From the NCBI RefSeq assembly GCF_042678945.1, contig NZ_JBHTLM010000001.1, positions 372,001-436,000 of the forward strand: a stretch of DNA of 64,000 bases. Direction: 5' to 3'. A program made the position numbers and the translations under genes. The DNA is from Fontibacillus puldeungensis. GTDB lineage: Bacteria > Bacillota > Bacilli > Paenibacillales > Paenibacillaceae. Each line of letters opens with the position of its first letter. The stretch's first letter is position 1. The notes below the pieces were generated by a model, which saw only the letters and a program-made list of their open reading frames with translations, did not search any database and was not told where the DNA came from. Of this stretch, positions 32,807 through 41,397 are shown piece after piece.

Positions 32807-35548
32807 ATGAGAGAGAAACATGGCTTAAACGGATGGTGGAAGTTTCAAGTTGACCCTAAGGATCAAGGAGAAAGAGAAGCTTGGTACAAGAATGGACTGG
32901 CCGAAGTGCGGCAGGTAGAAGTTCCTCATATCTGGCAGCGTGAGGAGGAATATGTGCAATATTGCGGAACCGGATGGTATGAGAAGCAATTTGCCCCTAT
33001 GGAGATACCACCGGGTAAGCATGTGTATTTGTGCTTTGGAGCGGTGGATTTTCAAGCCAGAGTATGGCTGAACGGCAGTTTTATCGGTGAGCATGAGGGC
33101 GGCTTTACCCCTTTTGAATTTGATGTGACGACTTACATGAATAAAGGAGATATGAATCGTCTGACGGTTCGGGTGTTTGATCCACAGGATAATGCGGAAA
33201 TTCCGATTGGCAAGCAGGGCAGTTGGTACACGCGCATTAGCGGGATTTGGCAGGACGTTGCTCTGGAGCTGCGTTCGGAATGTTTTATCCGGCATGTTCA
33301 TATTTTACCGAATATTGATGAAGGGCACGTGGAAACGCGACTTGTACTATCTGCCGACCCTCGGGAAGCCTTAACCATAGAGTACGCGGTAATGGATCAT
33401 GGAAATCCGCAGCATAAGCAGCCCATTATACACGAAGTGATAAGCGGGGCTGAAAGGAAAGCGCAGCATATCATTCCTATTCAGGATGAGATTCTTTGGA
33501 CTCCTGAGCATCCTCATCTTTATGACTTGATCGCGACAGTCAGGGATGAGGGCGGTGCGGTCATTGATGAAATCAGCACATATTTTGGCATGAGAAAGAT
33601 AGAGTATAAGGACGGAGAGCTGCTGCTCAATAACAGACCTCTTTATATAAGGGGGGCGCTCGATCAAGGGTTTTACCCGGATACGATTTACACCGCACCA
33701 TCGGAGGAATGGATTCAGAAGGAAATTAGCTTAGCCAAGCAAATGGGGTTTAACCTGCTGCGCAAGCATATCAAGGTGGAAATTCCCAGCTATCTTTACT
33801 GGGCCGATCGTATGGGGATGCTGATTTGGGCGGAAACCCCGAATGTGGTGAAATGGTCCGAGCAAAGCAGACAAAGATTTCATAACGAGCTTGTGGGTAT
33901 GATCGACCGCGACTTCAATCACCCTTCGATTGTCATCTGGTCTTTGTATAACGAAGAATGGGGTCTCGAATGGGACTTGGCCAATGATACCGAGAAGCAG
34001 GAGCATGTGAAGAAGTTGTATGACGAGATCAAGCAGCTTGACCCAACGCGGCTCATTTGCGATAACTCCGGCTGGATTCATGTGAAGACGGACATTAACG
34101 ACTACCACCGTTATTTCGTACTTCCCGAGCAGGCGGAGGAATGGAAGTCCGACATTGACGATTATATGGTTGGCAATCCCGAAAAAAACTTTGTTGCAGG
34201 CCACGAGCCGCAGGGTCAGCCGATCATCGTCTCCGAGTTTGGCGTATGGGGTTTACCCAGCCTTCAAAAAATGTTCGAGTACTATGGCGGAATGCCTTCA
34301 TGGTTTCAAAATTTGGGCGATGACACACACCGTGAAGATTTCAAGAGCCCACTCATGGCACTGGCTAATTTTGAGAAGTATCAATTGAAACGAATATTCG
34401 GAGATTTTGAACAATTGTCAATCTGCTCTCAGCGGAGAATGCTCCGGGCTGTCAAACAGTTGATTGAAGAGATGCGCAAGCGTCCGCAAATTAGCGGTTA
34501 CGTCGTGACCGAATTTACGGATATCGAATGGGAAACCAACGGTTGGATGGATTATAATCGTAACTTAAAAGCCGGGTTTGACCGAGCGTCGAATTTTAAC
34601 GGAAGCCTGATCGTTATGGCGGATCAAGTGAAGCGGAACCTCTGGTCTGGAGAGGAGCAGGCTTGGGATGCGGTCATCGTCAATAATGACTTACGAAATT
34701 TAGATGGGGTACTGCATTGGAAAATTGCAAATACAGATGTACGGGGCAGCATCGCAATTCATGAGGGTGAGAAGGGCTTTGTCAGACTGACGGATGCTAT
34801 TAAATTTGCTGTTCCTCCGGTGCCGAAGGCTTCATTTTTCACTTTAAAGCTAACATTGGAGTTAGACGGCGAAGTGGTCGCTTCGAACGAGGAGGAATTG
34901 ACGCTCACGCCGAAAGTTCAAATGCCTCCGCTCCTCGTATGTGCGTATGGGATGGACAGCCGGTTCAAATCCTCCCTTGAGACCAATGGGCTAATCGTGG
35001 TGGATCAGCTTGAAGCCCCGGCGTTGGTCATTACTTCGCGGCTGGATGATACGGTGCTGGATTATTACCGGAACGGCGGACATGTCCTGTTTCTTGCGGA
35101 GGAAGGCGATTCTCTTCCTGAGAAAGGACAGTTTACGTTTCGGGAGCTTACTGAGGGTGAAAGTTGGGATCGAACATCTTCATTTAATTACGTGGATTCG
35201 AGTTATTTCGATGACCTTCCGGTGCATCCTGAAATGGGCTGGGAAATGGAAGGGCTATTCCCGGAGTACATCGTGCCTTTAAGCAATTATAATAAGCTGG
35301 GCGGGACGGTAGGCCGGGTCGTCTATATGTTCGGGAATGAAGGCATTGTGGAGACTAGTCAGGTGATTTCGGGGTATTTTCAAGGGTGGATCGGACAGGC
35401 CGGAGCATCTATGCTCATCCAAAGAAGCGCAGAAGGTAGTCTTACCCTAACGACCTGGAAGCTGAAGGATCATTATGGAAAACATCCGATCGCTACACAG
35501 GTGATTCATTCATTGATTGCGAAGTGTACGGTGAAAGAAGAGGCTTGA
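32807..35548 (+). CDS. Glycoside hydrolase family 2
   Basis: 913 residues from ATG 32807 (GGAGGAG 6 nt upstream; an ATG at 32792 precedes the ribosome site). A sugar-binding jelly roll (about 1-165), an immunoglobulin-like domain (about 165-265) and a TIM barrel follow. The barrel has NHPSIVIWSLYNEEWG (acid/base Glu383) and IIVSEFGVWG (nucleophile Glu477). The C-terminal 250 residues (from about 660) are unusual for GH2: after an Ig-like part, a Rossmann-like stretch (LVCAYGMDSRFKSSL, LVITSRLDD, GGHVLFLAEEGD) resembles beta-galactosidase trimerisation/glutaminase-like domains. No signal peptide, so it is cytoplasmic. GH2 contains beta-galactosidases, beta-glucuronidases and beta-mannosidases; the substrate is open. 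Last gene of its operon. Confidence 0.92.
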   Translation: MREKHGLNGWWKFQVDPKDQGEREAWYKNGLAEVRQVEVPHIWQREEEYVQYCGTGWYEKQFAPMEIPPGKHVYLCFGAVDFQARVWLNGSFIGEHEGGFTPFEFDVTTYMNKGDMNRLTVRVFDPQDNAEIPIGKQGSWYTRISGIWQDVALELRSECFIRHVHILPNIDEGHVETRLVLSADPREALTIEYAVMDHGNPQHKQPIIHEVISGAERKAQHIIPIQDEILWTPEHPHLYDLIATVRDEGGAVIDEISTYFGMRKIEYKDGELLLNNRPLYIRGALDQGFYPDTIYTAPSEEWIQKEISLAKQMGFNLLRKHIKVEIPSYLYWADRMGMLIWAETPNVVKWSEQSRQRFHNELVGMIDRDFNHPSIVIWSLYNEEWGLEWDLANDTEKQEHVKKLYDEIKQLDPTRLICDNSGWIHVKTDINDYHRYFVLPEQAEEWKSDIDDYMVGNPEKNFVAGHEPQGQPIIVSEFGVWGLPSLQKMFEYYGGMPSWFQNLGDDTHREDFKSPLMALANFEKYQLKRIFGDFEQLSICSQRRMLRAVKQLIEEMRKRPQISGYVVTEFTDIEWETNGWMDYNRNLKAGFDRASNFNGSLIVMADQVKRNLWSGEEQAWDAVIVNNDLRNLDGVLHWKIANTDVRGSIAIHEGEKGFVRLTDAIKFAVPPVPKASFFTLKLTLELDGEVVASNEEELTLTPKVQMPPLLVCAYGMDSRFKSSLETNGLIVVDQLEAPALVITSRLDDTVLDYYRNGGHVLFLAEEGDSLPEKGQFTFRELTEGESWDRTSSFNYVDSSYFDDLPVHPEMGWEMEGLFPEYIVPLSNYNKLGGTVGRVVYMFGNEGIVETSQVISGYFQGWIGQAGASMLIQRSAEGSLTLTTWKLKDHYGKHPIATQVIHSLIAKCTVKEEA

Positions 35549-35595
35549 ATTAGAGATAAATAGTAAGTTTACGCCCCTTGGATAGGGGGAATGGA

Positions 35596-35625
35596 GGCCT
35601 GGACATGAAGTCCGGGCCTTTTGTA
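35596..35625 (+). terminator. Terminator of the SBP-MalF-MalG-GH2 operon
   Basis: Stem GGCC.GGAC / GTCC.GGCC with loop ATGAA, followed by TTTT. Confidence 0.75.
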
Positions 35626-35663
35626 TGCGTGGAGGATTCGGTTTGTGCTCATGGTAGGAACAT

Positions 35664-35866
35664 AGGTACAAAAAATGGCCTTATTTTGAGAAAAACGAGC
35701 ATTTACGGATAAATAAGGGAATTTTATGTACCTATTTTTTGATAATAGCGGCAAAATGGTTATTTTTTCGGCTCCAGTAACGAAATAAGACCAAAAAATT
35801 CCCTTATTTTATTCAAAAGGGCTCAAAAGTGAGAAATAGGGCCAAAAAATTCCCTTATTTTCGCGG
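35664..35866. repeat. Intergenic repeat region with direct and inverted copies
   Basis: The 20-mer CCAAAAAATTCCCTTATTTT occurs at 35791-35810 and again at 35842-35861. An inverted 15-bp match AAATAAGGGAATTTT lies at 35711-35725, and AGGTAC/GTACCT flank the first part. There is no open frame. With the copies near 23.3 and 60.3 kb it suggests that this genome carries several short non-coding repeat families. The rest of the 35549-35966 gap shows nothing further. Confidence 0.75.
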
Positions 35867-35966
35867 CAGTCCGGGGCTATTAGCAAAGATACAAGAATAG
35901 ATCAAATTGGCAGCGCATACAAGAAAGATGAGACCTTTTTCTAAAAAATCGAAGGGGATGTAAGCG

Positions 35967-37397
35967 ATGAAAAAAGGAGCCAGACGTCTTTCGCTGCTGC
36001 TGGTGTGCTGTTTAACCTTCATCATGGCGCTTAGCGCTTGCGGCGGTGGCAATAACGCGGCAAATCCGGAGCCCAAGGCCGCTGAAACTAATCAGCAAAA
36101 GGCAAACACAGACGAGAGTCAACCGACCAAAGAAAACAGCACAAAGTCGGAAACTGCAACCGGGTCACCGCTGGAGCTGGCGCTAAAAGGGGAGTACAAA
36201 GGCACCAAGGTGACGATGTTCGGACCGTTTTCGGATGCCGACCAAGTCAAGTTCGAAAACAGCATTAAAGATTTTGAAAGCAAGACAGGGATTGATATCC
36301 AGTACGAGGGCTCCAAAGAATTTGAGGCGACGATCAACATCCGGGTGGATGGCGGGAACGCGCCGGACATTGCAGACTTTCCGCAGCCAGGACTGCTCGC
36401 CTCGGTGGCTAAAACCGGGAAGGTCATCGATTTAACGAAAATCTTGGATCAGGCCAAGCTGAAGGCGAATTACAACCAAAGCTGGCTCGACATGGCGACG
36501 ATGGACGGAAAAGGCGGAAAAATCATGGCTGGCGTCTGGAACCGCAGCAACGTCAAGAGCCTTGTGTGGTATCCGAAAAAAGCCTTTGAGGAGGCCGGAT
36601 ATAAGGTTCCGCAAACCTGGGAAGAACTCATGGCCCTGACGGAGCAAATTGCCAAAGACGGCGATGCGGCTTGGGGCATCGGGATCGAAAGTGGGGCGGC
36701 GACCGGCTGGACGGCTACGGACTGGATTGAAGACATTATGCTTCGAACGACCTCCCCCGAAAACTACGATAAATGGGTGAAAGGGGAGCTGCCGTTTACG
36801 TCTCCGGAAGTAAAGCATGCCGTAGAAGTCATGTCAAAAATCTGGATGAACCCGGATTATGTTTACGGAGGCACGAAGTCGATTGTAACCACCGCTTTTG
36901 GCGATGCTCCGGCTCCGATGTTTGAAAATCCGCCGAAGGTTTGGCTGCACCGCCAAGCCAATTTCATCACGAGCTTCTTCCCGGAAACCGCCAAGGTGGG
37001 CGAGGATTACGATTGGTTCTACTTGCCGCCGATCGACGAAAAGTATGGCAAACCCGTCTTGGTAGCTGGTGATATCTACGCGATGTTTAACGACCGGCCG
37101 GAGGTTCGCGCCGTCATAGAGTTTTTCTCGACCGGAGAATCGATCAAAACCTGGGTGCAGTCCGGCGGCGTGATTGCGCCGATGAAGGACGCTTCCCTCG
37201 ACTGGTACACGACCGATGCCGACCGGCGGATGGCGAAACTCGTGCAGGATGCCTCGACGCTCCGCTTCGACGGCTCCGATCTGATGCCCGGTAAAGTCGG
37301 CGCCGGCACGTTCTGGAAGGGCATGACCGACTATGTTAGTGGAACTGCTAACTTAGATCAGGCTCTGAAGCAAATTCAAGCCGGCTGGAACAATTAA
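35967..37397 (+). CDS. ABC transporter substrate-binding lipoprotein, AglE-like
   Basis: 476 residues. The signal peptide ends in lipobox LSAC (Cys25). A Pro/Glu/Thr/Ser-rich linker of about 45 residues precedes the binding domain (TKVTMFGPFSDADQVKFENSIKDFE; FPQPGLLASVAKTGKVIDL; WVQSGGVIAPMKDASLDWY). The family and the two downstream permeases match alpha-glucoside transporters (AglEFG) of rhizobia. No hydrolase lies beside this operon, so its sugar is unspecified. GC content of the middle and 3' part is higher than in flanking DNA. Confidence 0.88.
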   Translation: MKKGARRLSLLLVCCLTFIMALSACGGGNNAANPEPKAAETNQQKANTDESQPTKENSTKSETATGSPLELALKGEYKGTKVTMFGPFSDADQVKFENSIKDFESKTGIDIQYEGSKEFEATINIRVDGGNAPDIADFPQPGLLASVAKTGKVIDLTKILDQAKLKANYNQSWLDMATMDGKGGKIMAGVWNRSNVKSLVWYPKKAFEEAGYKVPQTWEELMALTEQIAKDGDAAWGIGIESGAATGWTATDWIEDIMLRTTSPENYDKWVKGELPFTSPEVKHAVEVMSKIWMNPDYVYGGTKSIVTTAFGDAPAPMFENPPKVWLHRQANFITSFFPETAKVGEDYDWFYLPPIDEKYGKPVLVAGDIYAMFNDRPEVRAVIEFFSTGESIKTWVQSGGVIAPMKDASLDWYTTDADRRMAKLVQDASTLRFDGSDLMPGKVGAGTFWKGMTDYVSGTANLDQALKQIQAGWNN

Positions 37398-37448
37398 AGC
37401 AAGCAAAGGTCATGCAGCTGGGTAAAAAGTAAACCGCACAAGTTTTTT

Positions 37449-37458
37449 GGGGGGGGGG
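37449..37458 (+). repeat. Ten-G homopolymer upstream of the AglF-like gene
   Basis: TTTTTT followed by ten G, then TGAGCCG and an ATG at 37466 that is in frame with the permease. The tract acts as a ribosome-site-like sequence for that upstream start and is prone to slippage. Confidence 0.8.
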
Positions 37459-37543
37459 TGAGCCGATGCAAGCCAAAGGCAAGCGGCCCCTTTTTTTACA
37501 TTGTACGTACACCACTTTCTATGAAGGAAGGAGCATCAAACTC

Positions 37544-38626
37544 ATGGATACTCAAGCGAGGCGTATGGTAAGCGTTAGAGCCGGGCTGATCTCTGCTGTC
37601 GTGCTGGTCGCAAACGTTGTTGTTCACGGCTCCATCTTTATGTTTTTCCGCGATTCGGCGTTGAGCCCGCTGCTTACAGCAGTTCTTGCTGTACTCTGGG
37701 GTGTCCTCGGAGTGTACTCGCTCTATTACACCCTTACTTGGGCAGTGGAGCAATATCCTGAGCATGTTCGAAAAAGAGTACTCCCCTACGTGTTCATCGG
37801 GCCGGCGGTCGTGCTGCTCGGCTGGCTGCTTGTGCTCCCTGCGGTTCGGACGCTGTACTTAAGCTTCTTCAACGCCTCGTCTGAAACGTTTGTCGGTCTG
37901 GCCAACTATGCGGCGATCTTCACCGACCGCCTGATGGCGACGGCGCTGCGCAACAATCTGCTGTGGGTGTTCGTGGGGACGCTGGCTTGTGTCGCTTTGG
38001 GCCTCCTGATCGCGATCCTTGCGGACCGGAGCAGCTATGAAAAAGTCGCCAAATCGATCATTTTCATGCCGATGGCGATTTCCTTTGTCGCGGCGGGGGT
38101 CATCTGGAAATTCGTCTATTACTACCAACCGGGTGAGCGGCAGATTGGTCTGCTTAATGCGATCGTTACGGCGCTTGGCGGCGAGGCGCAGGCTTGGACG
38201 AGCATGATCCAGCCATGGAACAATTTTTTCCTTATCCTCATCCTGATCTGGATGCAAACCGGCTTTGCGATGGTCATTTTTTCGGCGGCGATCAAAGGCG
38301 TTCCCGAGGATATATTGGAAGCTGCACGGGTGGATGGGGCCGGTGAGGTGAGCATCTTTTTCCGGATTATGATTCCGTATATTCAAACGACGATTCTGAC
38401 CGTCACGACGACGATCATCGTGTTTACGCTCAAAATTTTCGATGTGGTCATGGTCATGACAGGCGGGCAATACGGAACGGAAGTGGTGGCGACCCAGTTT
38501 TATCGGCAGTTTTTCATGTATCGCAATTTCGGATACGGATCGACGCTGGCCATCGTGCTGCTGATCGCCGTTTTGCCGGTCATCCTGATCAATGTGCGGC
38601 AGTTCCGCAAGCAAGGGGGATTTTAA
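37544..38626 (+). CDS. Carbohydrate ABC transporter permease, AglF-like
   Basis: 360 residues from ATG 37544 (AAGGAG 10 nt upstream). An in-frame ATG at 37466 behind a ten-G tract would add 26 residues. Two extra N-terminal helices (about 12-60) precede the six-helix core, which explains the length. The EAA loop EDILEAARVDGAGEVSIFFRIMIPYI is at about 257-282. It forms the importer membrane channel with the AglG-like protein. Confidence 0.88.
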   Translation: MDTQARRMVSVRAGLISAVVLVANVVVHGSIFMFFRDSALSPLLTAVLAVLWGVLGVYSLYYTLTWAVEQYPEHVRKRVLPYVFIGPAVVLLGWLLVLPAVRTLYLSFFNASSETFVGLANYAAIFTDRLMATALRNNLLWVFVGTLACVALGLLIAILADRSSYEKVAKSIIFMPMAISFVAAGVIWKFVYYYQPGERQIGLLNAIVTALGGEAQAWTSMIQPWNNFFLILILIWMQTGFAMVIFSAAIKGVPEDILEAARVDGAGEVSIFFRIMIPYIQTTILTVTTTIIVFTLKIFDVVMVMTGGQYGTEVVATQFYRQFFMYRNFGYGSTLAIVLLIAVLPVILINVRQFRKQGGF

Positions 38627-38630
38627 GCTG

Positions 38631-39743
38631 ATGAGCGAGAAATACGTCAAACCTGGGCGGCGAGGTGCAAAACGCGGTAAACTGATCGTCAATCTTTCCC
38701 TCGGCGTTATTTGCTTAATATGGCTCATCCCCACATTAGGTTTGTTCCTTTCCTCCTTTCGTCCGGCGGCGGACATTTTGCAATCGGGCTGGTGGAACGT
38801 ATTTCCGCATCGGGAATGGAAGAGTGGGGAAACGATTCAGTTGCCCAAGGGGATCGACTTGCGGGAACCGATTGTGGTGAACGGCAAAATGTACAGCGAC
38901 GAGCAGCTCAAAGCCGGGGCAGCCACGAAGGACGGGCACCGTCTACTTTGGGAAAATCGCCGTGCGCGCACAATAAACGTGCAGGAGCAGGGCTGGGTAT
39001 TGCTGCCAAAGCTGACGCTGGACAATTACCAAAATGTGCTGTCCGGCAAAACGTATAAGCTCAAGCAGGCGGACGGCAGCGAAAAGGTGGAAAAAGGCAC
39101 CGGCTTGTCCCGGGCGTTCTGGAACACGCTGACCATTGCCGTGCCGTCGACAGTGATTCCGATACTTATTGCTTCCTTTGCCGCCTATGCTTTTTCATGG
39201 CTGCGGTTTCCGGGGCGGAGAACGCTGTTTGTCATCATCATCGCCATGCTGGTCATCCCGCTGCAGGTAGCGCTTATTCCGGTGCTGAAGGATTACACCT
39301 CGCTTGGGCTGAACGGCAGCTACTTAGGGATATGGCTGGCCCATACCGCATTTGGCCTACCGCTCGTTACCTACTTCATGTACAACTTTATCAGCCAACT
39401 GCCGAAGGATCTGTTTGAATCGGCCTTTATGGACGGGGCGAGCCATTTTACGATCTTTTCCCGCTTGATCCTTCCCTTGTCGGTTCCTGCGCTTGCATCC
39501 ATCGGCATCTTTCAGTTCCTTTGGGTATGGAACGATTATTTGGTTTCGCTCATTTTCATCGGCAATCAACCGGATGTTCAAGTCATGTCAATGAAAATTG
39601 CAGATCTTGTCGGCTCCCGAGGCAACGATTGGCATTTACTTACCTCGGCAGCATTTATATCGATGCTGATGCCGCTTGCGATTTTTTTCCTGCTGCAAAA
39701 ATATTTTGTCCGAGGCTTGATGGGAGGATCGATCAAGGGATAA
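38631..39743 (+). CDS. Carbohydrate ABC transporter permease, AglG-like
   Basis: 370 residues from ATG 38631, 4 bp after the AglF-like stop, with AGGGGGAT upstream. Between helix 1 and helix 2 it carries a soluble insert of about 100 residues (about 45-150; NVFPHREWKSGETIQLPKGI, GWVLLPKLTLDNYQNVLSGK), which marks AglG permeases. The EAA loop KDLFESAFMDGASHFTIFSRLILPLS lies near 263-288 and the protein ends YFVRGLMGGSIKG. Last gene of the operon. Confidence 0.88.
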   Translation: MSEKYVKPGRRGAKRGKLIVNLSLGVICLIWLIPTLGLFLSSFRPAADILQSGWWNVFPHREWKSGETIQLPKGIDLREPIVVNGKMYSDEQLKAGAATKDGHRLLWENRRARTINVQEQGWVLLPKLTLDNYQNVLSGKTYKLKQADGSEKVEKGTGLSRAFWNTLTIAVPSTVIPILIASFAAYAFSWLRFPGRRTLFVIIIAMLVIPLQVALIPVLKDYTSLGLNGSYLGIWLAHTAFGLPLVTYFMYNFISQLPKDLFESAFMDGASHFTIFSRLILPLSVPALASIGIFQFLWVWNDYLVSLIFIGNQPDVQVMSMKIADLVGSRGNDWHLLTSAAFISMLMPLAIFFLLQKYFVRGLMGGSIKG

Positions 39744-39799
39744 AGCAGAAAGAAATTGGCCGGCAGAAGACGGGTTGTGATGATATGTGGTTCATGCGG

Positions 39800-39832
39800 C
39801 CTTTTCCACCTGTGGAGGAGGTCTTTTTTTCG
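39800..39832 (+). terminator. Terminator after the AglG-like gene
   Basis: CC..TCCAC / GTGGA..GG hairpin followed by seven T. Confidence 0.55.
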
Positions 39833-39891
39833 TTCTTAGCATATGGCTAAAAAAATCAGCTGGAAAAAAGAAATAAAGGTGTTTTGTACCC

Positions 39892-39920
39892 TTACGCCGC
39901 AAGAATAAAGGTAGTATGAT
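39892..39920 (+). promoter_or_regulatory. Possible promoter of the small coiled-coil protein gene
   Basis: TTACGC and TATGAT separated by 17 bp, about 80 bp before the small gene; the -35 element is weak. Confidence 0.4.
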
Positions 39921-39997
39921 TTGTAAGGAAGCAAAAATCAAGTTTCCAAAAATGGATTATATTGGTCTAAAGTAGAAAGACAAGGAGTGAAATGTTT

Positions 39998-40195
39998 ATG
40001 TACATGGACAGTCTGGAGCTTGCCAAACAGCGCGCTGAGGATCTCCGTAAAGAAATAGAGAAATGTAATAGGGGAGAACGGATGAGGCTTATACGAAAAA
40101 TGAAGTCTTTGTCGATGCAAAAGCAGGCATTGCCAGGAAAGAAGCGATTCTCTCTTTTGAAGCCGATCCTCATGATATTCAGGAGGCTGCTGTAA
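39998..40195 (+). CDS. Small basic coiled-coil protein, unknown
   Basis: 65 residues from ATG 39998 with AAGGAG at good spacing; ATG 39992 is too close to it. The sequence MYMDSLELAKQRAEDLRKEIEKC is strongly helical and the C-terminal KPILMIFRRLL is hydrophobic and basic. It has its own promoter-like site, and the terminator stem begins inside its last codons. The tight promoter-gene-terminator packaging supports a real gene. No family recognised. Confidence 0.6.
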   Translation: MYMDSLELAKQRAEDLRKEIEKCNRGERMRLIRKMKSLSMQKQALPGKKRFSLLKPILMIFRRLL

Positions 40196-40227
40196 CCGAA
40201 AAATTCGGACAGCGGCCTCTTTTTTTT
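40183..40227 (+). terminator. Terminator overlapping the 3' end of the small gene
   Basis: GAGGCTGCTGT (40183-40193) pairs with ACAGCGGCCTC (40209-40219), with CCGAA/TTCGG nested inside and eight T after it. Confidence 0.88.
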
Positions 40228-40250
40228 GGAAGCATTCTGTTCCAAGTGAG

Positions 40251-40280
40251 AAAAGCCCAACCGCATGGGCCGGGCTCTGC
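40251..40280 (-). terminator. Possible terminator of the Tail-Collar operon
   Basis: On the minus strand AGCCC..GGGCT with TTTTCTC after it, about 40 bp past the last collar gene. Confidence 0.5.
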
Positions 40281-40316
40281 AATCTAAATAAATGTTAAGA
40301 GGAAGTAAGGGGCAGG

Positions 40317-40859
40317 TTAGCCTCTCGACGGGAATTCTCCTTGCAGGCAAATGATAAAGTTTAGAGCTAAAAAAGGCTGCATATTATTGTGCGGTTGGCT
40401 TCCGCCGGCAGGATCAAGGGCTGCAGGATTAAGCTTGGCATTGACGGCTGCATCATATAACGGCTCCTGCTTTTCTTTGCCTGGTCGACCTATTTTGGGT
40501 GTTTCCGCCCATACGTGATTATCCGGCTGGTTACTTGAGCCGGGAGCAGCAACGGCTTGCGCAACATGGGTATGCGTAGGGATTTCGTTGATGAGGAGTG
40601 TGACGGACTCGGTTCCAACTTGTTCACCCAAGCTTCGCGGTGTAAGACCAGCGCCGTCCCCCTGGTGCATCGGGGCCCTTCCCATCAAATTTGGAAGTGC
40701 AAAATTAGTCTTGCCGTCCCCACCATATTGAACGCCCAGGATGGAGAAGAGGGCCGTATTTTGCACGATGGGTAACAACTGGCCATTGCAAAATGCCCAA
40801 CCTGCGGGAGGATAATTTCCTGCGAAAATTCTAATTTCACCTGTGTATGCCTCGGACAT
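40317..40859 (-). CDS. Tail-Collar domain protein (MdpB-like), third of three
   Basis: 180 residues with AGGAG before the ATG. The collar domain opens GEIRIFAGNYPPAGWAFCNGQLL (about 7-29), then ALFSILGVQYGGDGKTNFALPNLMGRAPMH and the central NEIPTHTHVAQA (His-x-His). It ends HNNMQPFLALNFIICLQGEFPSRG. The same layout is found in phage short-tail-fibre collars and in stand-alone 'microcystin-dependent protein' (MdpB) families. It is 20 bp downstream of its paralogue and slightly longer in the variable region (about 100-150). No phage structural genes are nearby. Confidence 0.88.
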   Translation of the reverse strand: MSEAYTGEIRIFAGNYPPAGWAFCNGQLLPIVQNTALFSILGVQYGGDGKTNFALPNLMGRAPMHQGDGAGLTPRSLGEQVGTESVTLLINEIPTHTHVAQAVAAPGSSNQPDNHVWAETPKIGRPGKEKQEPLYDAAVNAKLNPAALDPAGGSQPHNNMQPFLALNFIICLQGEFPSRG

Positions 40860-40879
40860 TCATATCCATCTCCTTTGTA

Positions 40880-41377
40880 TCAACTTCGTGGGGGGAAAAT
40901 TCCCGTGATAGCGATGCAGAACTGAAGTGCCAAAAAAGGCTGCATGTTAGGATGCGCTGCAGAGTTGCCTGCAGATGAAATAGCGCTAATGTCCATCTTT
41001 ACGATGGATGATGCGGAGCCAAATTGGTTCGGCTGGTTGGCCCATGCATTACCGGCGGGAGCAACGGCAACTGGAGGATTGGCGGATGCACTTACTTGGT
41101 GAGAGTGGGCCGGGATTTCGTTAAGGGTAAGCGTATGATTTTCCTCCCCACCGGCTTGTCCAAGAAAATGTGATGTAGAAGTATGAATTGGGACCCGTCC
41201 GCGCAGATTCGGCAAAGCAAATGTAGATGTTCCGTTCCCACCATAGGCAGTGCCGAGTAATGCAAACAAAGCCTGGTTGGTGTTAATTTGCAACAATTGT
41301 CCTTCACATGGAGCCCAGCCTTTGGGGGTGTAACCGATTGGAAAAAGTCTGATTTCTGCTAAATAGGGTTCGGGCAT
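40880..41377 (-). CDS. Tail-Collar domain protein (MdpB-like), second of three
   Basis: 165 residues, GGAGG upstream. AEIRLFPIGYTPKGWAPCEGQLL, ALFALLGTAYGGNGTSTFALPNLRGRVPIH, NEIPAHSHQVSA and HPNMQPFLALQFCIAITGIFPPRS align with its two neighbours over the whole length. It is diverged enough that only the collar core and C-terminal fold are conserved. It shares the operon with the other two; function unknown. Confidence 0.88.
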   Translation of the reverse strand: MPEPYLAEIRLFPIGYTPKGWAPCEGQLLQINTNQALFALLGTAYGGNGTSTFALPNLRGRVPIHTSTSHFLGQAGGEENHTLTLNEIPAHSHQVSASANPPVAVAPAGNAWANQPNQFGSASSIVKMDISAISSAGNSAAHPNMQPFLALQFCIAITGIFPPRS

Positions 41378-41397
41378 CTTAAGAACCTCCTTTGTAA

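Noticed and set aside
37859..38776. 305-codon minus-strand open frame across the AglF/AglG-like genes
   Set aside because: It spans two clear permease genes antisense, is rich in Arg/His/Asp with no fold, and has no ribosome site.
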